In this document: positions 36,525 through 47,374 of the stretch, piece by piece
Layout of the letters: each line of letters starts with the position of its first letter
Position numbering within the stretch: position 1 is the first letter of the stretch
DNA from: Stomoxys calcitrans
Lineage: Eukaryota; Arthropoda; Insecta; Diptera; Muscidae
DNA: 64,000 nt
Direction of reading: 5' to 3'
Assembly (NCBI RefSeq): GCF_963082655.1
Contig: NC_081555.1
Span: 93,760,914-93,824,913 of the forward strand
Notes under the pieces: model-generated
Told to the model about the DNA's origin: nothing
Databases searched by the model: none
The model's input: only the letters and a program-made list of their open reading frames with translations
Translations under genes and position numbers: made by a program

Positions 36525-36894
36525 GAGATAATCTTTTAAATATAATGAAATCATGTTAATTGTAAGAGCCCAATCCAACAAGAAATTGTAGCAAAAAATG
36601 TGTCTAAAATTAAAAGCGGGTACATTTAATAAAATGATATGCACTTTACGAAACCGATTATAAAATATGCATATGTATGTTGTATCAAGGTCCAAATTTT
36701 AAATTGATACTGAAAATATATGGTACAAAAAACAAAAAAAAAACATAAAAATAAAATGGGAATGGGGAGAGACAGAATTTGTCTCGCGTTGTAAAAGCTG
36801 CTATCACACGATATGTATAGTCAAATGTATTTTGAAGATAGTAACTCTGAAAGTTATACACATCGTGTGATACGTATGAAAAATTTAATATGAA
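36525..36894. other. Gap with a TATCACACGAT inverted repeat
   Basis: 'TATCACACGATATG' at about 36801 and 'CACATCGTGTGATA' at about 36858 face each other over ~45 bp. A relative of this arrangement occurs at 58018-58194. It may be a small MITE. Confidence 0.45.
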
Positions 36895-37115
36895 CAAGTA
36901 AAAGCGTTCTTTGCCCCGTATAGATAATAGATAGATGGAAAATAGATAAGAATTGCTACGCTATTGGAGCTATATGAATTTATAGTCTGATTCGGACCAT
37001 AATTGATTTGAAAGTTGGATACCATAGTAGAAATCATTGTGCAAAATGTCAGCCGAATCGCATAAGAATTACACCCTCTAGAGGCTTAAGAAGTCAATAT
37101 CCCACATCGGCGAAC
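36895..37115 (+). repeat. Repeat A fragment
   Basis: It starts 'ACAAGTAAAAGCGTTCTTTG' (decayed hairpin end). One unit ends 'CCTCTAGAGGCTTAAGAAGT'. Confidence 0.75.
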
Positions 37116-37703
37116 ATGCATGTACCCATATCTATCCATATCCATAAAAATGAATTTGTGTATGTTTGATTGTATTTATGTTTGTGGGTTTGTAAATTTG
37201 TTTTTTCAGTATAGACTCTAAATCGGTAATTCGGTTGAATCGATTGTGGGGAGTAGTCTGGAAGGAACAATAGGCTATATATTTTGTTCATAGGCTATAT
37301 ATTTTTTGGTTCATAGATTTTGTTAAATGTACGATCCAAAAATAAAAGTAAACCGATCGGGATAATATGGGACTCAAATGGAAGGTATTCAGGAGTAGAC
37401 TACGAATTTTATATTAGAAATTGGGTCCAAGTAACTGGGGGGCAGCCCCGACTCCAAAACCCCTTTAAATAGGCATATTGGACGATAATGACAATATGGG
37501 ACTCGAATGAAAGGTAATCGGTAGTTGATTGCGAATATGATCAGGAAGGAGGAATAGCCTTTATAATTTATTGATATTGGAAGGGGACAGATCCTCCCTC
37601 CTTACCCCAAAAACAGCACCCAAATTCTGGGTTGATTGATCAGGACAATATGGGTATGAAATGAGAGGTATTGGAGAATAAAATACGAAGATAGTATTAT
37701 ATA

Positions 37704-37941
37704 TTGGGTTGCCCAAAAAGTAATTGCGGATTTTTCATATAGTCGGCGTTGACAAATTTTTTCACAGCTTGTGACTCTGTAATTGCATTCTTTCTTCTGT
37801 CAGTTATCAGCTGTTACTTTTAGCTTGCTTTAGAAAAAAAGTGTAAAAAAAAGTATATTTGATTAAAGTTCATTCTAAGTTTTATTAAAAATGCATTTAC
37901 TTTCTTTTAAAAAATCCGCAATTACTTTTTGGGCAACCCAA
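37704..37941 (+). mobile_element. Mariner-type MITE, copy 9
   Basis: Complete copy, TA-flanked, inserted in repeat B. Confidence 0.95.
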
Positions 37942-39282
37942 TATATTTGGTCCAAGGAATCCGAATCCAAATCGAATCTAATGAAAGTAATGAAAGGTAT
38001 TCGAGAGTTGATTATAGAGTGTGAGTAGAGTGCGTCATTCAAATATGTGCTCAAGTGGCAGATGGAGTGTAGCGCACAGCCCTCATTTGGAAGCCCTCCA
38101 CCAAAGGGTTGTATACACCAATCATGACAATATGTGGTTAAATTAAAGGTATAATGTTGTGGACTACGAATCGTATATCTTTATTCCGCTCCTATATCTA
38201 TATATCCGATATAACGGACCACCTCACCCCAAAACAGTCGATTAATCACGATGACCTAACAGGAAACTATGTGATTTATTTAATTTGTGGGGACACAAAT
38301 ATATGTATGTAGGCCGCCATACATCAAAAATTATGACGTTCAGCGTGACATATTTACCGACCATGGCAGTATGGATCTAAAATGAAAGGTCTTTAGGAGT
38401 AGATCACGAAACTGACTTCCACTTTTGAGACAAAGTCTCTGGGGATCCAATACACTCTTAAACAAGACTTTTACTTAATGGGGTTTAGATAAGAGATATT
38501 TGAGAATAGAAAAATCTACAGAAAAATTGGGATACATTTTCAAACTAAGCAGAACATTTTAAAATTTTGAGTACTTTTCTCCAACATAGCATTATCGGGC
38601 GAAGCAGGGCGGGCCGAGTTCAGATAATCTTATATATAAAAATCAATTTGTGTTTGTTTGTTGACTTGTTCGTTTTTCTGTTCCGTATAGACTCAAAAAC
38701 GGCTGAACCGATTTTCATGTAAATTTCATAGATATCTATAAGGGGGGAGCGGACCTTCCCCCTTACTCTAATTTTCAGAAACGCTAGATCTCGGAGAAGT
38801 GTGGTGCGATTTAAGCAAAATTTTCTATGCCTCAAAACCTAAAACCAGCCGATAGTAATCTAAAAACAAACATTTGGTATCCAAATATCGGATGGGGTAC
38901 TTAGGGGGGCCGCCCGACCACCAAAACCTACCAAATATATATATAGACCAATCACGAGAACCTGGGACTCGAATTAAAGGTATTTAAGGTTAGAAAACGT
39001 ATCTGATATCCAATTTTCGGACCAAGTGTTTGGGGAATCACCCCAAACCCCTAAACACCCCATTTCGGACATATTTACCTACCATGGCAATATGGGACTC
39101 AAATGAAAGGTATTTGCGGGTAGAAGACGAATCTAATATCCAAATGTGGGACCAAGTGTTTGGGGGCCGCCCCTCTCACAAAAAACACCAACCAAAGAGG
39201 ACCAATTTGCGACCATAGCAGTATGGAACTCAAATCAAAGGTCTTTGGGAGTAAAGCACGAATCTGAAATCAATAAATAGCA

Positions 39283-39515
39283 AATTTTTGCCCATGAACA
39301 TTCCTCTAAGGAACTCAACTCGGGCAAACTTCTCACATATGACTAAGTGCTATCCGATTCAAATTCTAAGCTCAATGATAAGGGGCCTTCTTTTTAATGC
39401 CGAGTCCGAACGGCGTGCCGCAATGCGACACCTCTTTGGTGAGAAGTTTTAACATGGCATAGTACCTCACAAATGTCGCCAGCATTAGGAAGGGATAACC
39501 ACGGCTGGAATTGGC
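39283..39515 (-). mobile_element. tRNA-derived SINE, lacking the tRNA head
   Basis: Reverse of the SINE body and 3' part ('GCCCATGAACATTCCTCTAA' at the left, 'GCCAGCATTAGGAAGGGATA' at the right). The A/B-box head is missing. Confidence 0.85.
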
Positions 39516-39626
39516 TACAGTTGCATGAATTCGATATCCACATTCAGGGCGAAGTGTCCCCACCCTAAAAAGACATTAGACAGTTAAAGAAGGCGCAGCG
39601 GAGCGGGCCCGATTCGGCTAGTTTCC

Positions 39627-40200
39627 TATAGAAATAAAATTTTACCAAAATTTCCTATTGAAATAAAATTTTACCAAAATTTCCTATAGAAATAAAATTT
39701 TGACAAAATTTCCTATAGAAATGAAATTTTGACAAAATTTCCTATAGAAATGAAATTTTGACAAAATTTCCTATAGAAATGAAATTTTGACAAAATTTCC
39801 TATAGAAATGAAATTTTGACAAAATTTCCTATAGAAATGAAATTTTGACAAAATTTCCTATAGAAATGAAATTTTGACAAAATTTCCTATAGAAATGAAA
39901 TTTTGACAAAATTTCCTATAGAAATGAAATTTTGACAAAATTTCCTATAGAAATGAAATTTTGACAAAATTTCCTATAGAAATGAAATTTTGACAAAATT
40001 TCCTATAGAAATGAAATTTGACAAGATTTTGTATAGAAATGAAATTGGGACAAAAAATCCTATAGAAATGGAATTTTGACAAAATTTCCTATAGAAATGA
40101 AATTTTGACAAAATTTTCTATAGAAATGAAATTTTGACAAAATTTCATATAGAAATGAAATTTTGACAAAATTTCATATAGAAGTGAAATTTTGACAAAA
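39627..40200 (+). repeat. 29-bp minisatellite, about 20 units
   Basis: The unit 'CCTATAGAAATGAAATTTTG' plus 'ACAAAATTT' repeats head to tail. The central units (about 39715-40010) are essentially identical. Edge units differ by a few substitutions, for example 'TTTTACCAAAA' on the left. Such central homogeneity with diverged edges is typical of unequal exchange. Confidence 0.97.
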
Positions 40201-41149
40201 TAAAAAAATTTTCTTCCAGGGGTAATTGTCGGCAAAAATATTCTTCATTGCGATAAAAGTCCTTCAAGAGAAATAGAAATTTTCTAGAATATGCATTGAA
40301 AATTCCAAGTTTTTTACTTTGCAGCTTGTGATCCAGATAACCTGAGTACGGAAACACATGTTGGGAAATAAAAAAAGACGTGTGCATATGTTGGAGCTCT
40401 TTGATTTATTATAAAGGTTATCATTTAAGAGCAGTCCTTTAATAACAAGCTCTCTTTGCGTCAAAACGCAAGAGAGTGGGACAGAGAATGAGAAATTGAG
40501 GTCAAATCACATTGTGTTGGGTCAACTGGTGTATAGAAGTATTCCTAATGACCTCATAGCCACGAAAGGACGAAGGATGTAGAAACATCGGTAACCCACT
40601 TTTGTGTGTGTTAGTCATCCTTTTCATGAGAAATCAATACCAGTTGTTTACGATTCAAGAGAACCAACCAGCCATAAAAACAAGAACAATGGTTTATTGG
40701 ACAAGGCCAAAGATAAGCTCCTTCGAAGGACTGGCAATATGAATGCGAATGTCATTCTTGAATTATTCATGTTGCCATGTAACCGGCTTTGAAGGCAATA
40801 GTCAGCCGACTAAAAACAAACACCTGTAGACATTTTAAATTAATCCCAGAAAAGCGGCATATTTCCATAGATTAGTACCGTCAAGAGGTCGATGATCTCA
40901 GAAAAGTTAAAGTTTGACGTTGTTAAAAACGTGCTGAGCGTTAATGGTCTTAAATAATAATTGTTAAGGGTGGACATTTTTTTCATTTTAATAGGAATTA
41001 GAGCAGAAGATAGAGGATGAGAAAAAAAAATATGAATCACTTTAAAATGAGACCTTAAATGAGACAATTAATTTATTAGGCAATTCTTTGGTATTCTTAA
41101 ATAAAGGGCAAAGAAGGAGAACACTCCGATACTGTATACTAGATATGTG
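40201..41149. other. Gap, nothing recognised
   Basis: AT-rich DNA with short frames on both strands and no family motif. Confidence 0.5.
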
Positions 41150-41312
41150 CATTTTCACTCATGCTCATGTACGCTCACGAAAAAATATGTTACTCACGCA
41201 CGACTTTTTTTATGTCGACTCACGTTCACGCACGCTCATGAGACAAACCTGGTTTCACGCACACTTACGAGAAAAATCACGACTCACGAAACACTGACGA
41301 CTTTCGAGACAC
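41150..41312 (+). repeat. Degenerate CTCACGA repeat
   Basis: Variants of 'ACTCACGA', 'GCTCACGA' and 'GAGACACT' recur every 8-20 bp. Related arrays lie at 45750-45875 (same orientation) and 46771-47160 (opposite orientation). Confidence 0.8.
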
Positions 41313-41328
41313 TAACGACCAGTGTTGC
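41313..41328 (+). repeat. Target-site duplication of the RTE LINE (5' copy)
   Basis: 'TAACGACCAGTGTTGC' is identical to 44362-44377 and brackets the LINE exactly. Confidence 0.95.
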
Positions 41329-41865
41329 GTATCCCGGCCGATACGGGATGACTATGAGCACCACACAGGCTGGAAATTTGAGCTCCCACTTGTGTGGTGC
41401 CCATCGTTATCACGGGAAACTTAGCTAAAAGCTACCGGGCGCGTCCACAGGTTGCGGATGGTGGAAAGCTCCGTTTTTATGCGGAGTAGCTGCAAATGCG
41501 GCCGCTGGCAGTCAGCGTTTTTCGAGAGGAGAGTCTCAGTGAGGAGTCAGGTGGCACTGGCTCGTAACTAAATACTGAGTGCCAATGATACTCGAGATGA
41601 CAAGGCGAGTTATTGGCGCCTCCAAATAACCAATGGCCATCATCAGCGTCTGTTTCCAGGTTAGGGGCGGCTGGCGGCGAGCGTCGGATTTTGGAGCAAG
41701 CGGCTCGCCACAACGAGGGATACATGCAATCCCACAAACCCATGCGGTTGGGGCGCTGGGCCAGTAACCCGCCCCCGGAAAACATAGAACTACTATGAAA
41801 AACAAAGGAATAGTAAAATCGGACCCCCCCAACGTTGACGACCCACGCAAACGAAAAAAGGACCA

Positions 41866-42869
41866 TGATTTGCACCTGGAATGTCTGCACTCTTTATAGA
41901 GAAGGTACAGTATACGCGCTGGCGGATGTATTAGAGAAGTACAAGGCAGACATAACCGCCTTACAGGAAGTGCGATGGACTGGGAACGGCGTCACTACAA
42001 CACCAAACGGTGACGAACTATACTATAGCTGCCATAACACGAGGCATAAATTTGGCTGCGGATTTGTGGTTAGTCGAAGACTGAAACACCTAATTTCCAG
42101 CTTTACTCCGGTGGATGAGAGGCTAGCCACAATCTGCATAAAAGCCAAATTCTTCAACATCAGTCTTATTTGTGCCCATGCCCCGACGGAAGACAAAGAC
42201 GAGCAGACCAAAGATATTTTCTACGAGCGCCTAGAGAGAGAATATGACCGCTGCCCCCCCATGATATTAAAATCGTTCTGGGAGATTTTAATGCGAAAAT
42301 AGTTTAGCCTCCACGAGATAACGTCCAGTAATGGGTTGAGGCTGATAGATTTCGCCGCGGCAAAAAACATGGTAGTTAGTAGCACCAGATTTCAACATAA
42401 AAATATCCACAAAGCCACATGGCTGTCACCCGATCAAAACACGAGAAACCAAATTGATCACGTTGTGATAGATGGAAGGCATTCATCCAGCGTGTTAGAT
42501 GTACGATCGATCCGTGGAGCGAATATAGATTCGGATCATTACCTTGTTGCAGCAAAGGTTCGCACCCGTTTGAACATGGCGAGGAAAGTACGATCTGACA
42601 CTGCACGGAAGCTGGACATTGAAAAGCTGCAGACACAACAAATGGCAGCGGCATACTCCACTCGACTGACCCAACTGCTTGATGAAAGCACTCCTTGTTC
42701 CGATGATATAGTGGCGCAGTGCAAACTATTGCCCACTCCATGGAAAATGCCGCGAAATCCGTACTTGGGTACCGAAAGCCTCCTCCAAAAAACCCATGGT
42801 ACGACCAAGAGTGTCGAGATGCTACTGAAGCCAAGAATGCGGCATATAGAGCAACCCTGCAATCAGTAG
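41866..42869 (+). pseudogene. RTE apurinic-type endonuclease domain, broken
   Basis: The endonuclease nicks target DNA for target-primed reverse transcription. The domain opens 'MICTWNVCTLYREGTVYALA' (TWN motif), then 'ITALQEVRWTGNG' holds the catalytic Glu. 'FGCGFVVSRRL' and 'LICAHAPTEDKDEQ' follow. The conserved 'GDFNAK' motif is crossed by a frameshift and stop near 42280-42302. Translation resumes from 42336 with 'LIDFAAAKNMVVSSTRFQHK' and 'ATWLSPDQNTRNQIDHVVID', including the Asp-His catalytic end. Another frameshift follows near 42720. The mature element would make one polyprotein with RT. This copy cannot. Confidence 0.9.
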
Positions 42870-44273
42870 CAACGCGCCAGATGAAGGAGAGGTATCGGGA
42901 GAAAAGGAGAGAGGAGAAACGTCTATTCCGCAGAAAGAAAAAGGAAATGGAAAGATGTGTGTGTGAGCGAATTGAGATGTACAGGAGTTAGAATGAAGTC
43001 CGGAAATTCTACCAAAGAATTAAACATCAAACCAATGGCTTTGGTGCAGGCACATCCCCCTGCAGAGACAAAGAAGGAAATCTGGTAACTGACACAGGCA
43101 ACATGCTGAGGATATGGAAAGAACATTTTACCCAACTGCTAGTGCCCGATGTTGGCGGCGAAGAGGATACCGCAGAACCAATCCCTGATGATGGTATAGA
43201 ATGTTTACCTCCTAGTCAGAATGAGGTACAAGTAGCAGTAACCCGACTAAAGAACAACAAGGCAGCAGGAGCCGACGGGTTACCCGCTGAACTATTTAAG
43301 ACCGGAGGCGACACACTGATGAGGCGTATGCATCAGCTTATCTGCGCAATCTGGCTAGAAGAACGCACCCCCGATGATTGGAACCTCAGCATACTATGTC
43401 CCGTACACAAGAAAGGAGACAAGACGGAATGTGCCAACTACAGAGGAATAAGTCTCCTCCCCATCGCATACAAAATACTCTCGAGCGTACTTTGTGAAAG
43501 ATTAAAACCTAAAGTCAATGAGATAATTGGGCCCTATCAATGCGGTTTTAGACCTGGTAAATCCACCCTAGACCAGATATGCACACTGCGCCAAATCCTG
43601 GAAAAGACCTGAGAAGGACAAATCAACACCTACCATCTCTTTGTTGACTACAAAGATGGTCTCAACTCCCAAAAAGCCTTGTACAACCGAGCAGATAAAG
43701 AACATGGAGAAAGTTGGGAACCACAACTTTGAGATAGTCAGTAACATTATCTACCTCGGCACCGCCGTAACCGAAACGAATGACACCAGTTTTGAGATAA
43801 AGCGAAGAATAATACTGGCAAACAGATGCTACTTTGGACTAAGTAAGCAGTTTAGAAACAAGGTCATCTCTCGACAGACGAATACTACACTTTACAAGAC
43901 ACTGATACTACCCGTGCTGTTATATAGTTCTGAAGCATGGGTACTTGTGAAAGCAGATGAGGCAGTGCTTGGAGTATTTGAGAGAAAGATTCTTCGTAAA
44001 ATATATGGACCAGTTTGCGTTAACGGAGAATATAGGCGACGTATGAACCACGAGCTGTATGAGCTGTATGACGACGATAGCATAGTTACACGCATCAAAA
44101 TACAACGGCTGCGTTGGCTAGGTCATGTTGTCAGAATGGATGAAGAAGCTCCAGCAAAGAAGACTTTTGAAGGCAAACACGGTGGTACACGCAAACCGGG
44201 AAGACCAAAAGCCCGATGGAAGATCAAGTTGTGGGAGACACCTCGAAACTTGGTGTCAGAGATTTTAGAATGA
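42870..44273 (+). pseudogene. RTE reverse transcriptase, catalytic block deleted
   Basis: RT finger and palm blocks are well preserved at 43103-43612: 'VTRLKNNKAAGADGLPAELF', 'HKKGDKTECANYRGISLLP', 'YQCGFRPGKSTLDQICTLRQ'. A stop follows at 43610-43612. After 'FVDYKDG' (about 43640-43660) the sequence jumps to 'LNSQKALYNRADKEHGESWE', skipping the ~300 bp that carry YADD in the copy at 16.2-17.6 kb. The C-terminal region is open at 43641-44273 ('YLGTAVTETNDTSFEIKRRI', 'RKIYGPVCVNGEYRRRMNHE', 'LRWLGHVVRMDEEAPAKKTF'). Loss of both catalytic Asp residues means no polymerase activity. Confidence 0.92.
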
Positions 44274-44361
44274 GCGCAGAAGATCGAGGCGCTTGGAACG
44301 CTATTCTACGTTCGGCTAGTGGAAGAAATATTCTGTCATGGCCAATTAAAGTAAAGTAAAG

Positions 44362-44377
44362 TAACGACCAGTGTTGC
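44362..44377 (+). repeat. Target-site duplication of the RTE LINE (3' copy)
   Basis: Exact repeat of 41313-41328. Confidence 0.95.
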
Positions 44378-44689
44378 CACTCAAGAAAATTATTTCCTGC
44401 CAAAATTCAAGAAAAATCCTACCAAATGTTCTACAAGCCAAAATGCGGTTGGTCATTTGACCACTCCATTTGCAGCCCATCAAATAATATTTTTTCAACC
44501 CTACAAAGTTTACATACTGGATAGTTATATTCATAGACGATCTAGACCGTCTGTTTGTTGAAATCACAGCCTATATTTCGATATAGCACCCTTTATACAG
44601 ATCTCCCCATATGAAATCTCAAGTTCATAACTTTCCAATTCAAGGGTTTGAGCCCCGAAATATGCATTTACTAACCATTTTCGACGTTA
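44378..44689. repeat. Short repeat A remnant
   Basis: 'AGACGATCTAGACCGTCTG' with 'TTGTTGAAATCACAGCC' near 44535-44570 resembles the 'GTCGATCTAGCC...CGTC' block of repeat A. The rest is unrecognised. Confidence 0.5.
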
Positions 44690-45215
44690 CAGTGGACTCC
44701 TTAACATCTATGTATAAGCCGGATCTGACCTTATTTGTATGCATCTAGCCTATATCCCTGTTTTCCGAATAAAGACATTGAAATACGGTTGTGTGGTTTG
44801 GAACCCATTCTACAAGTGCTACTCCGATAGGATTGAATCAGTCCAGGCATAATTTCATCTTTTTGCATTTAGGGTCTTGCTATGGAATTCCGCGGAATTC
44901 TTCCCCCCTGCGAGATCCACTTGAAACTTATTGACTTACCAACGAAACGTAACGTACGTAATTACACGTACGTAATTACAGTGAAATTACTGCGTGGTCA
45001 GATTAATTCCCAATTCTTAACTGGCGAATTAAATTTTAATATTCCTCTCCGAAGTACTCGCCTCTTAGACTGCCCCCTACACCACCTTTTGTGAGATCTA
45101 ATTACGAATTAAACAATGCGTTTCGCTCTTTGTATATGATGTATATATCAAATTGTGTAGTAATATATCCTTCACCGATCCTATTCTTGTAATAAAGATT
45201 TTCTATCCTTTGTCT
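44690..45215 (+). pseudogene. Jockey-like LINE RT C-terminal fragment
   Basis: 'KTLKYGCVVWNPFYKCYSDR' then 'IESVQA' (44764-44850) and 'PPCEIHLKLIDLPTKRNVRN' then 'INSQFLTGELNFNIPLRSTR' (44905-45065) match the thumb/C-terminal region of jockey-superfamily reverse transcriptases. It is a different lineage from the RTE and I-group copies here. One stop lies in the middle. The 3' end may be near 'AATAAAGATTTTC' at 45190-45204. Confidence 0.7.
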
Positions 45216-45749
45216 GTAGTTTGTAGTAGAAGTTGCCAGAGAAGACTGTTCTGGCATTGTTATGTAATATCTATGTTGCTTTGGATGTTGATCTAACTAT
45301 AGTGTTTAAATGGCTGTTAAATTTCTGTAGCCAGTATTACCCTAAATCCTACTAACCCTCCATACTTCGGACTATGGGGTGTACGCATCCCTACGTAATG
45401 GGAAGTGCTCCCTGGGTCGGCAGGGGCAGGTGTGAATGGCGTGGGAACGAACGAAAAAAAAAAAACACTTTTTTCCCAAGAATTTCTGAAATTTGGAAGA
45501 GATCCCTAAAAAGTCGTACCAGATACAGTCAATATCATAACTTAGCCCCTATTTAGCCTTTCGACATTCATGGTTTTATTCTTCACGAATACAAAGAATC
45601 AACAAGAAGTGAAATTATTTTGAGTTTTCCTCGGCGATTTTTTCAGCATACAAAAATGGGGTTTTATATGATGGAAACCCCTACCAAAAATTGAGGTCAG
45701 CCTATCAACCTACCAAGAGAATAAAAACCTACCAAAAACGGCAACACTG
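45216..45749. other. Gap, nothing recognised
   Basis: Low-complexity A-run at about 45455-45466. No gene was seen. Confidence 0.45.
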
Positions 45750-45875
45750 CTCACAAGATACTCGCAAGACACTCACGAGACAATCACGACTCTCGAGACA
45801 ATCAACACTCGCGACTCACAAGACACTCACCAGAAACTCTGAAGTCACGAGACACTCACAAATCACGTTTGAAAA
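45750..45875 (+). repeat. Degenerate CTCACGA repeat
   Basis: Variants of 'GACACTCACGAGACA' in the same orientation as 41150-41312. The RTE LINE probably split one array, with the intervening 44.4-45.7 kb unexplained. Confidence 0.75.
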
Positions 45876-45944
45876 TATATTTTTCCATGAAACGAATATT
45901 TTTTTCCAGGCGTGTCAAATCTTTCGGTATTTTTATGTTCATAT

Positions 45945-46207
45945 ATGCAAATTTTGCCCATGAACATTCCACTAAGGAACAGGGGCAAACTTCTCACATA
46001 TCAATGAGTGCAATCCGATTTAAGTTTAAGCTCAATGATAAGGCACCTCCTTTTTATAGTCCGAACGGCGTGCCGCAGTGCGACACCTCTTTGGAGAGAA
46101 GTTTTTACATGACATAGAACCTCACAAATGTTGCCAGCATTAGGAGTGGAAAACCACCGCTGAAAATTTTTCTGATGACCTCGCCAGAATTCGAACCCAG
46201 ACGTTCA
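45945..46207 (-). mobile_element. tRNA-derived SINE
   Basis: Reverse copy from the 3' end ('GCAAATTTTGCCCATGAACA') to the B box (complement of 'GGGTTCGAATTC', 46186-46200). The outer head is lost after 'ACGTTCA'. Confidence 0.88.
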
Positions 46208-46370
46208 TTATTTGCTCTTTTTTATTTTTATGCGTTTGTAGACAGAAATTTCTACTTGTTCCATACTTTTCCAATAATGACAGGGTTCCTGAATTCGTAC
46301 GTTAAAATACCGTATAATTTGCGACGAATGCAAAAATCTGTATTTTTTCGATATTTTTAACGGTTAGTCG

Positions 46371-46758
46371 TTGTTGTAACCGCATTTTCATGTGGAGGTG
46401 ACCTACAGGTGAGCAAGCTCGTTTCGGTCCAAAGGAACGATCGCAGCGGGAACAGGGTGGCCATTGGTTATTTAAAGGCGCCAATAACTCGCCTTGTCAT
46501 GTCGAGCAACGTAGGTCCTCAGTATTTGTGCAAGAGCCGGTGCCACCCGACCTCTCAGTAAGACTCTTCGCTCGATACCACTGCAGCCGATGTCCGCGAC
46601 TGTAGTTACAGCTACTCCGGATGGAGCATTCCACTATCCGCAACCCGTAGATGCGCCCGATATCTCTCAGCTAAGCTTCTCGTGACAGCAATGAACTCCA
46701 CACAGATCGGACCTCAATGTTCCAACTTGTGTGGTGCTCACAGCTATCCCGTGCCGAG
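46371..46758 (-). mobile_element. (CAA)n-tailed SINE sharing the LINE 5' end, with TSD
   Basis: The element is 388 bp. It is flanked by the exact direct repeat 'AACGGTTAGTCG' at 46359-46370 and 46759-46770. On the minus strand it begins 'CTCGGCACGGGATAGCTGTG' and continues 'AGCACCACACA', as in the 5' end of the RTE LINE. It ends with 'CACATGAAAATGCGGTTACA' and a short (CAA) tail. The target duplication shows that it moved as an independent unit. Confidence 0.92.
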
Positions 46759-46770
46759 AACGGTTAGTCG

Positions 46771-47160
46771 TGAGTGTCTCGTGTGTCGTGAGGTCTCGTA
46801 AGTCAAGATTTTTCTCGTAAGTCGTGAGTCGTGATTTTTCTCGTGAGCCTTAAGTGTTTCGCGAGACGTGATTTTTTCGTAAGTCTGATTTTCTCGTGAG
46901 CAGTGAATTTCTCGTGAGTCATGAGCGTATCGTGAGTCGAGATTTTTCTTGTGAGCCGTGAATGCCTCGTGATTCGCGATTTTCTCGTGAGTCGTGATTT
47001 TCTCGTGAGTGTCTCGTGAATCGCGATTTTCTTGTGAGTCGTGAACAGGATTTCACTCACATTCTCACGCACGAAGAATTTTAATTCAATCACGGTCACG
47101 CACGATCCAGTAATTGGATTTAGATCCCAATCACGAATCACGTGACTCAGCAACTCACGT
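46771..47160 (-). repeat. Degenerate TCGTGAGT repeat, ~390 bp
   Basis: 'GTGATTTTTCTCGTGAG' and 'CGTGAGTCGTGA' variants repeat about every 15-25 bp. This is the reverse orientation of the 41-kb and 45.7-kb arrays. Confidence 0.85.
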
Positions 47161-47189
47161 GCACACCTCTACTGTATACCGCCTTACGG

Positions 47190-47372
47190 ACGTACGGACC
47201 AAGAATATATTTAAGGGGATCCTAGAGAGAACATATGAACGGTGCCTCGCGTACATGACATGAAAATCGAGTTATGAGACTTTAATGCTAAGCTAGGAAA
47301 ATGTAGCATTCACGACGCCACATGGTTGTCCCCCAAACAAGAAGTGAGCACGCTGTGATAGTTAGGTTTAAG
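47190..47372 (+). pseudogene. RTE endonuclease fragment
   Basis: 'GACCAAGAATATATTTAAGG' through 'GAGAGAACATATGAACGGTG' matches the 42205-42255 region of the LINE. 'GACGCCACATGGTTGTCCCC' matches 42410-42430. It is heavily decayed. Confidence 0.75.
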
Positions 47373-47374
47373 TG

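Larger units (their letters stand above)
37116..39626 (+). repeat. Repeat B, long copy
   Basis: Many units of 'AATATGGGACTCAAATG...GGTATTTGGGAGTAGA...ACGAATCTGATATCC' type. It is interrupted by a MITE at 37704-37941 and a SINE piece at 39283-39515. It ends 'GGCGCAGCGGAGCGGGCCCG' at about 39592-39611 and passes straight into the 29-bp array. Confidence 0.85.
41329..44361 (+). mobile_element. RTE-clade LINE with 16-bp TSD, internally deleted
   Basis: The ~3.03-kb element starts 'GTATCCCGGCCGATACGGGA' and ends in short 'AAAGT' tandem units ('TTAAAGTAAAGTAAAG'). A 16-bp exact duplication lies outside both ends. Its 5' ~300 bp (41345-41640) is shared with the (CAA)n-tailed SINEs of this window. 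The endonuclease and RT ORFs follow in one broken reading path. It inserted next to the CTCACGA repeat. Confidence 0.93.

Noticed and set aside
39627..40200. 29-bp array as a CRISPR-like array
   Set aside because: Units are contiguous with no unique spacers, and the context is a fly transposon end.
46803..47153. 116-residue 'THETLTRKSRLTRK'-type frame as a repeat protein
   Set aside because: It is a translation of the CTCACGA repeat, and the same pattern appears on both strands of related arrays.
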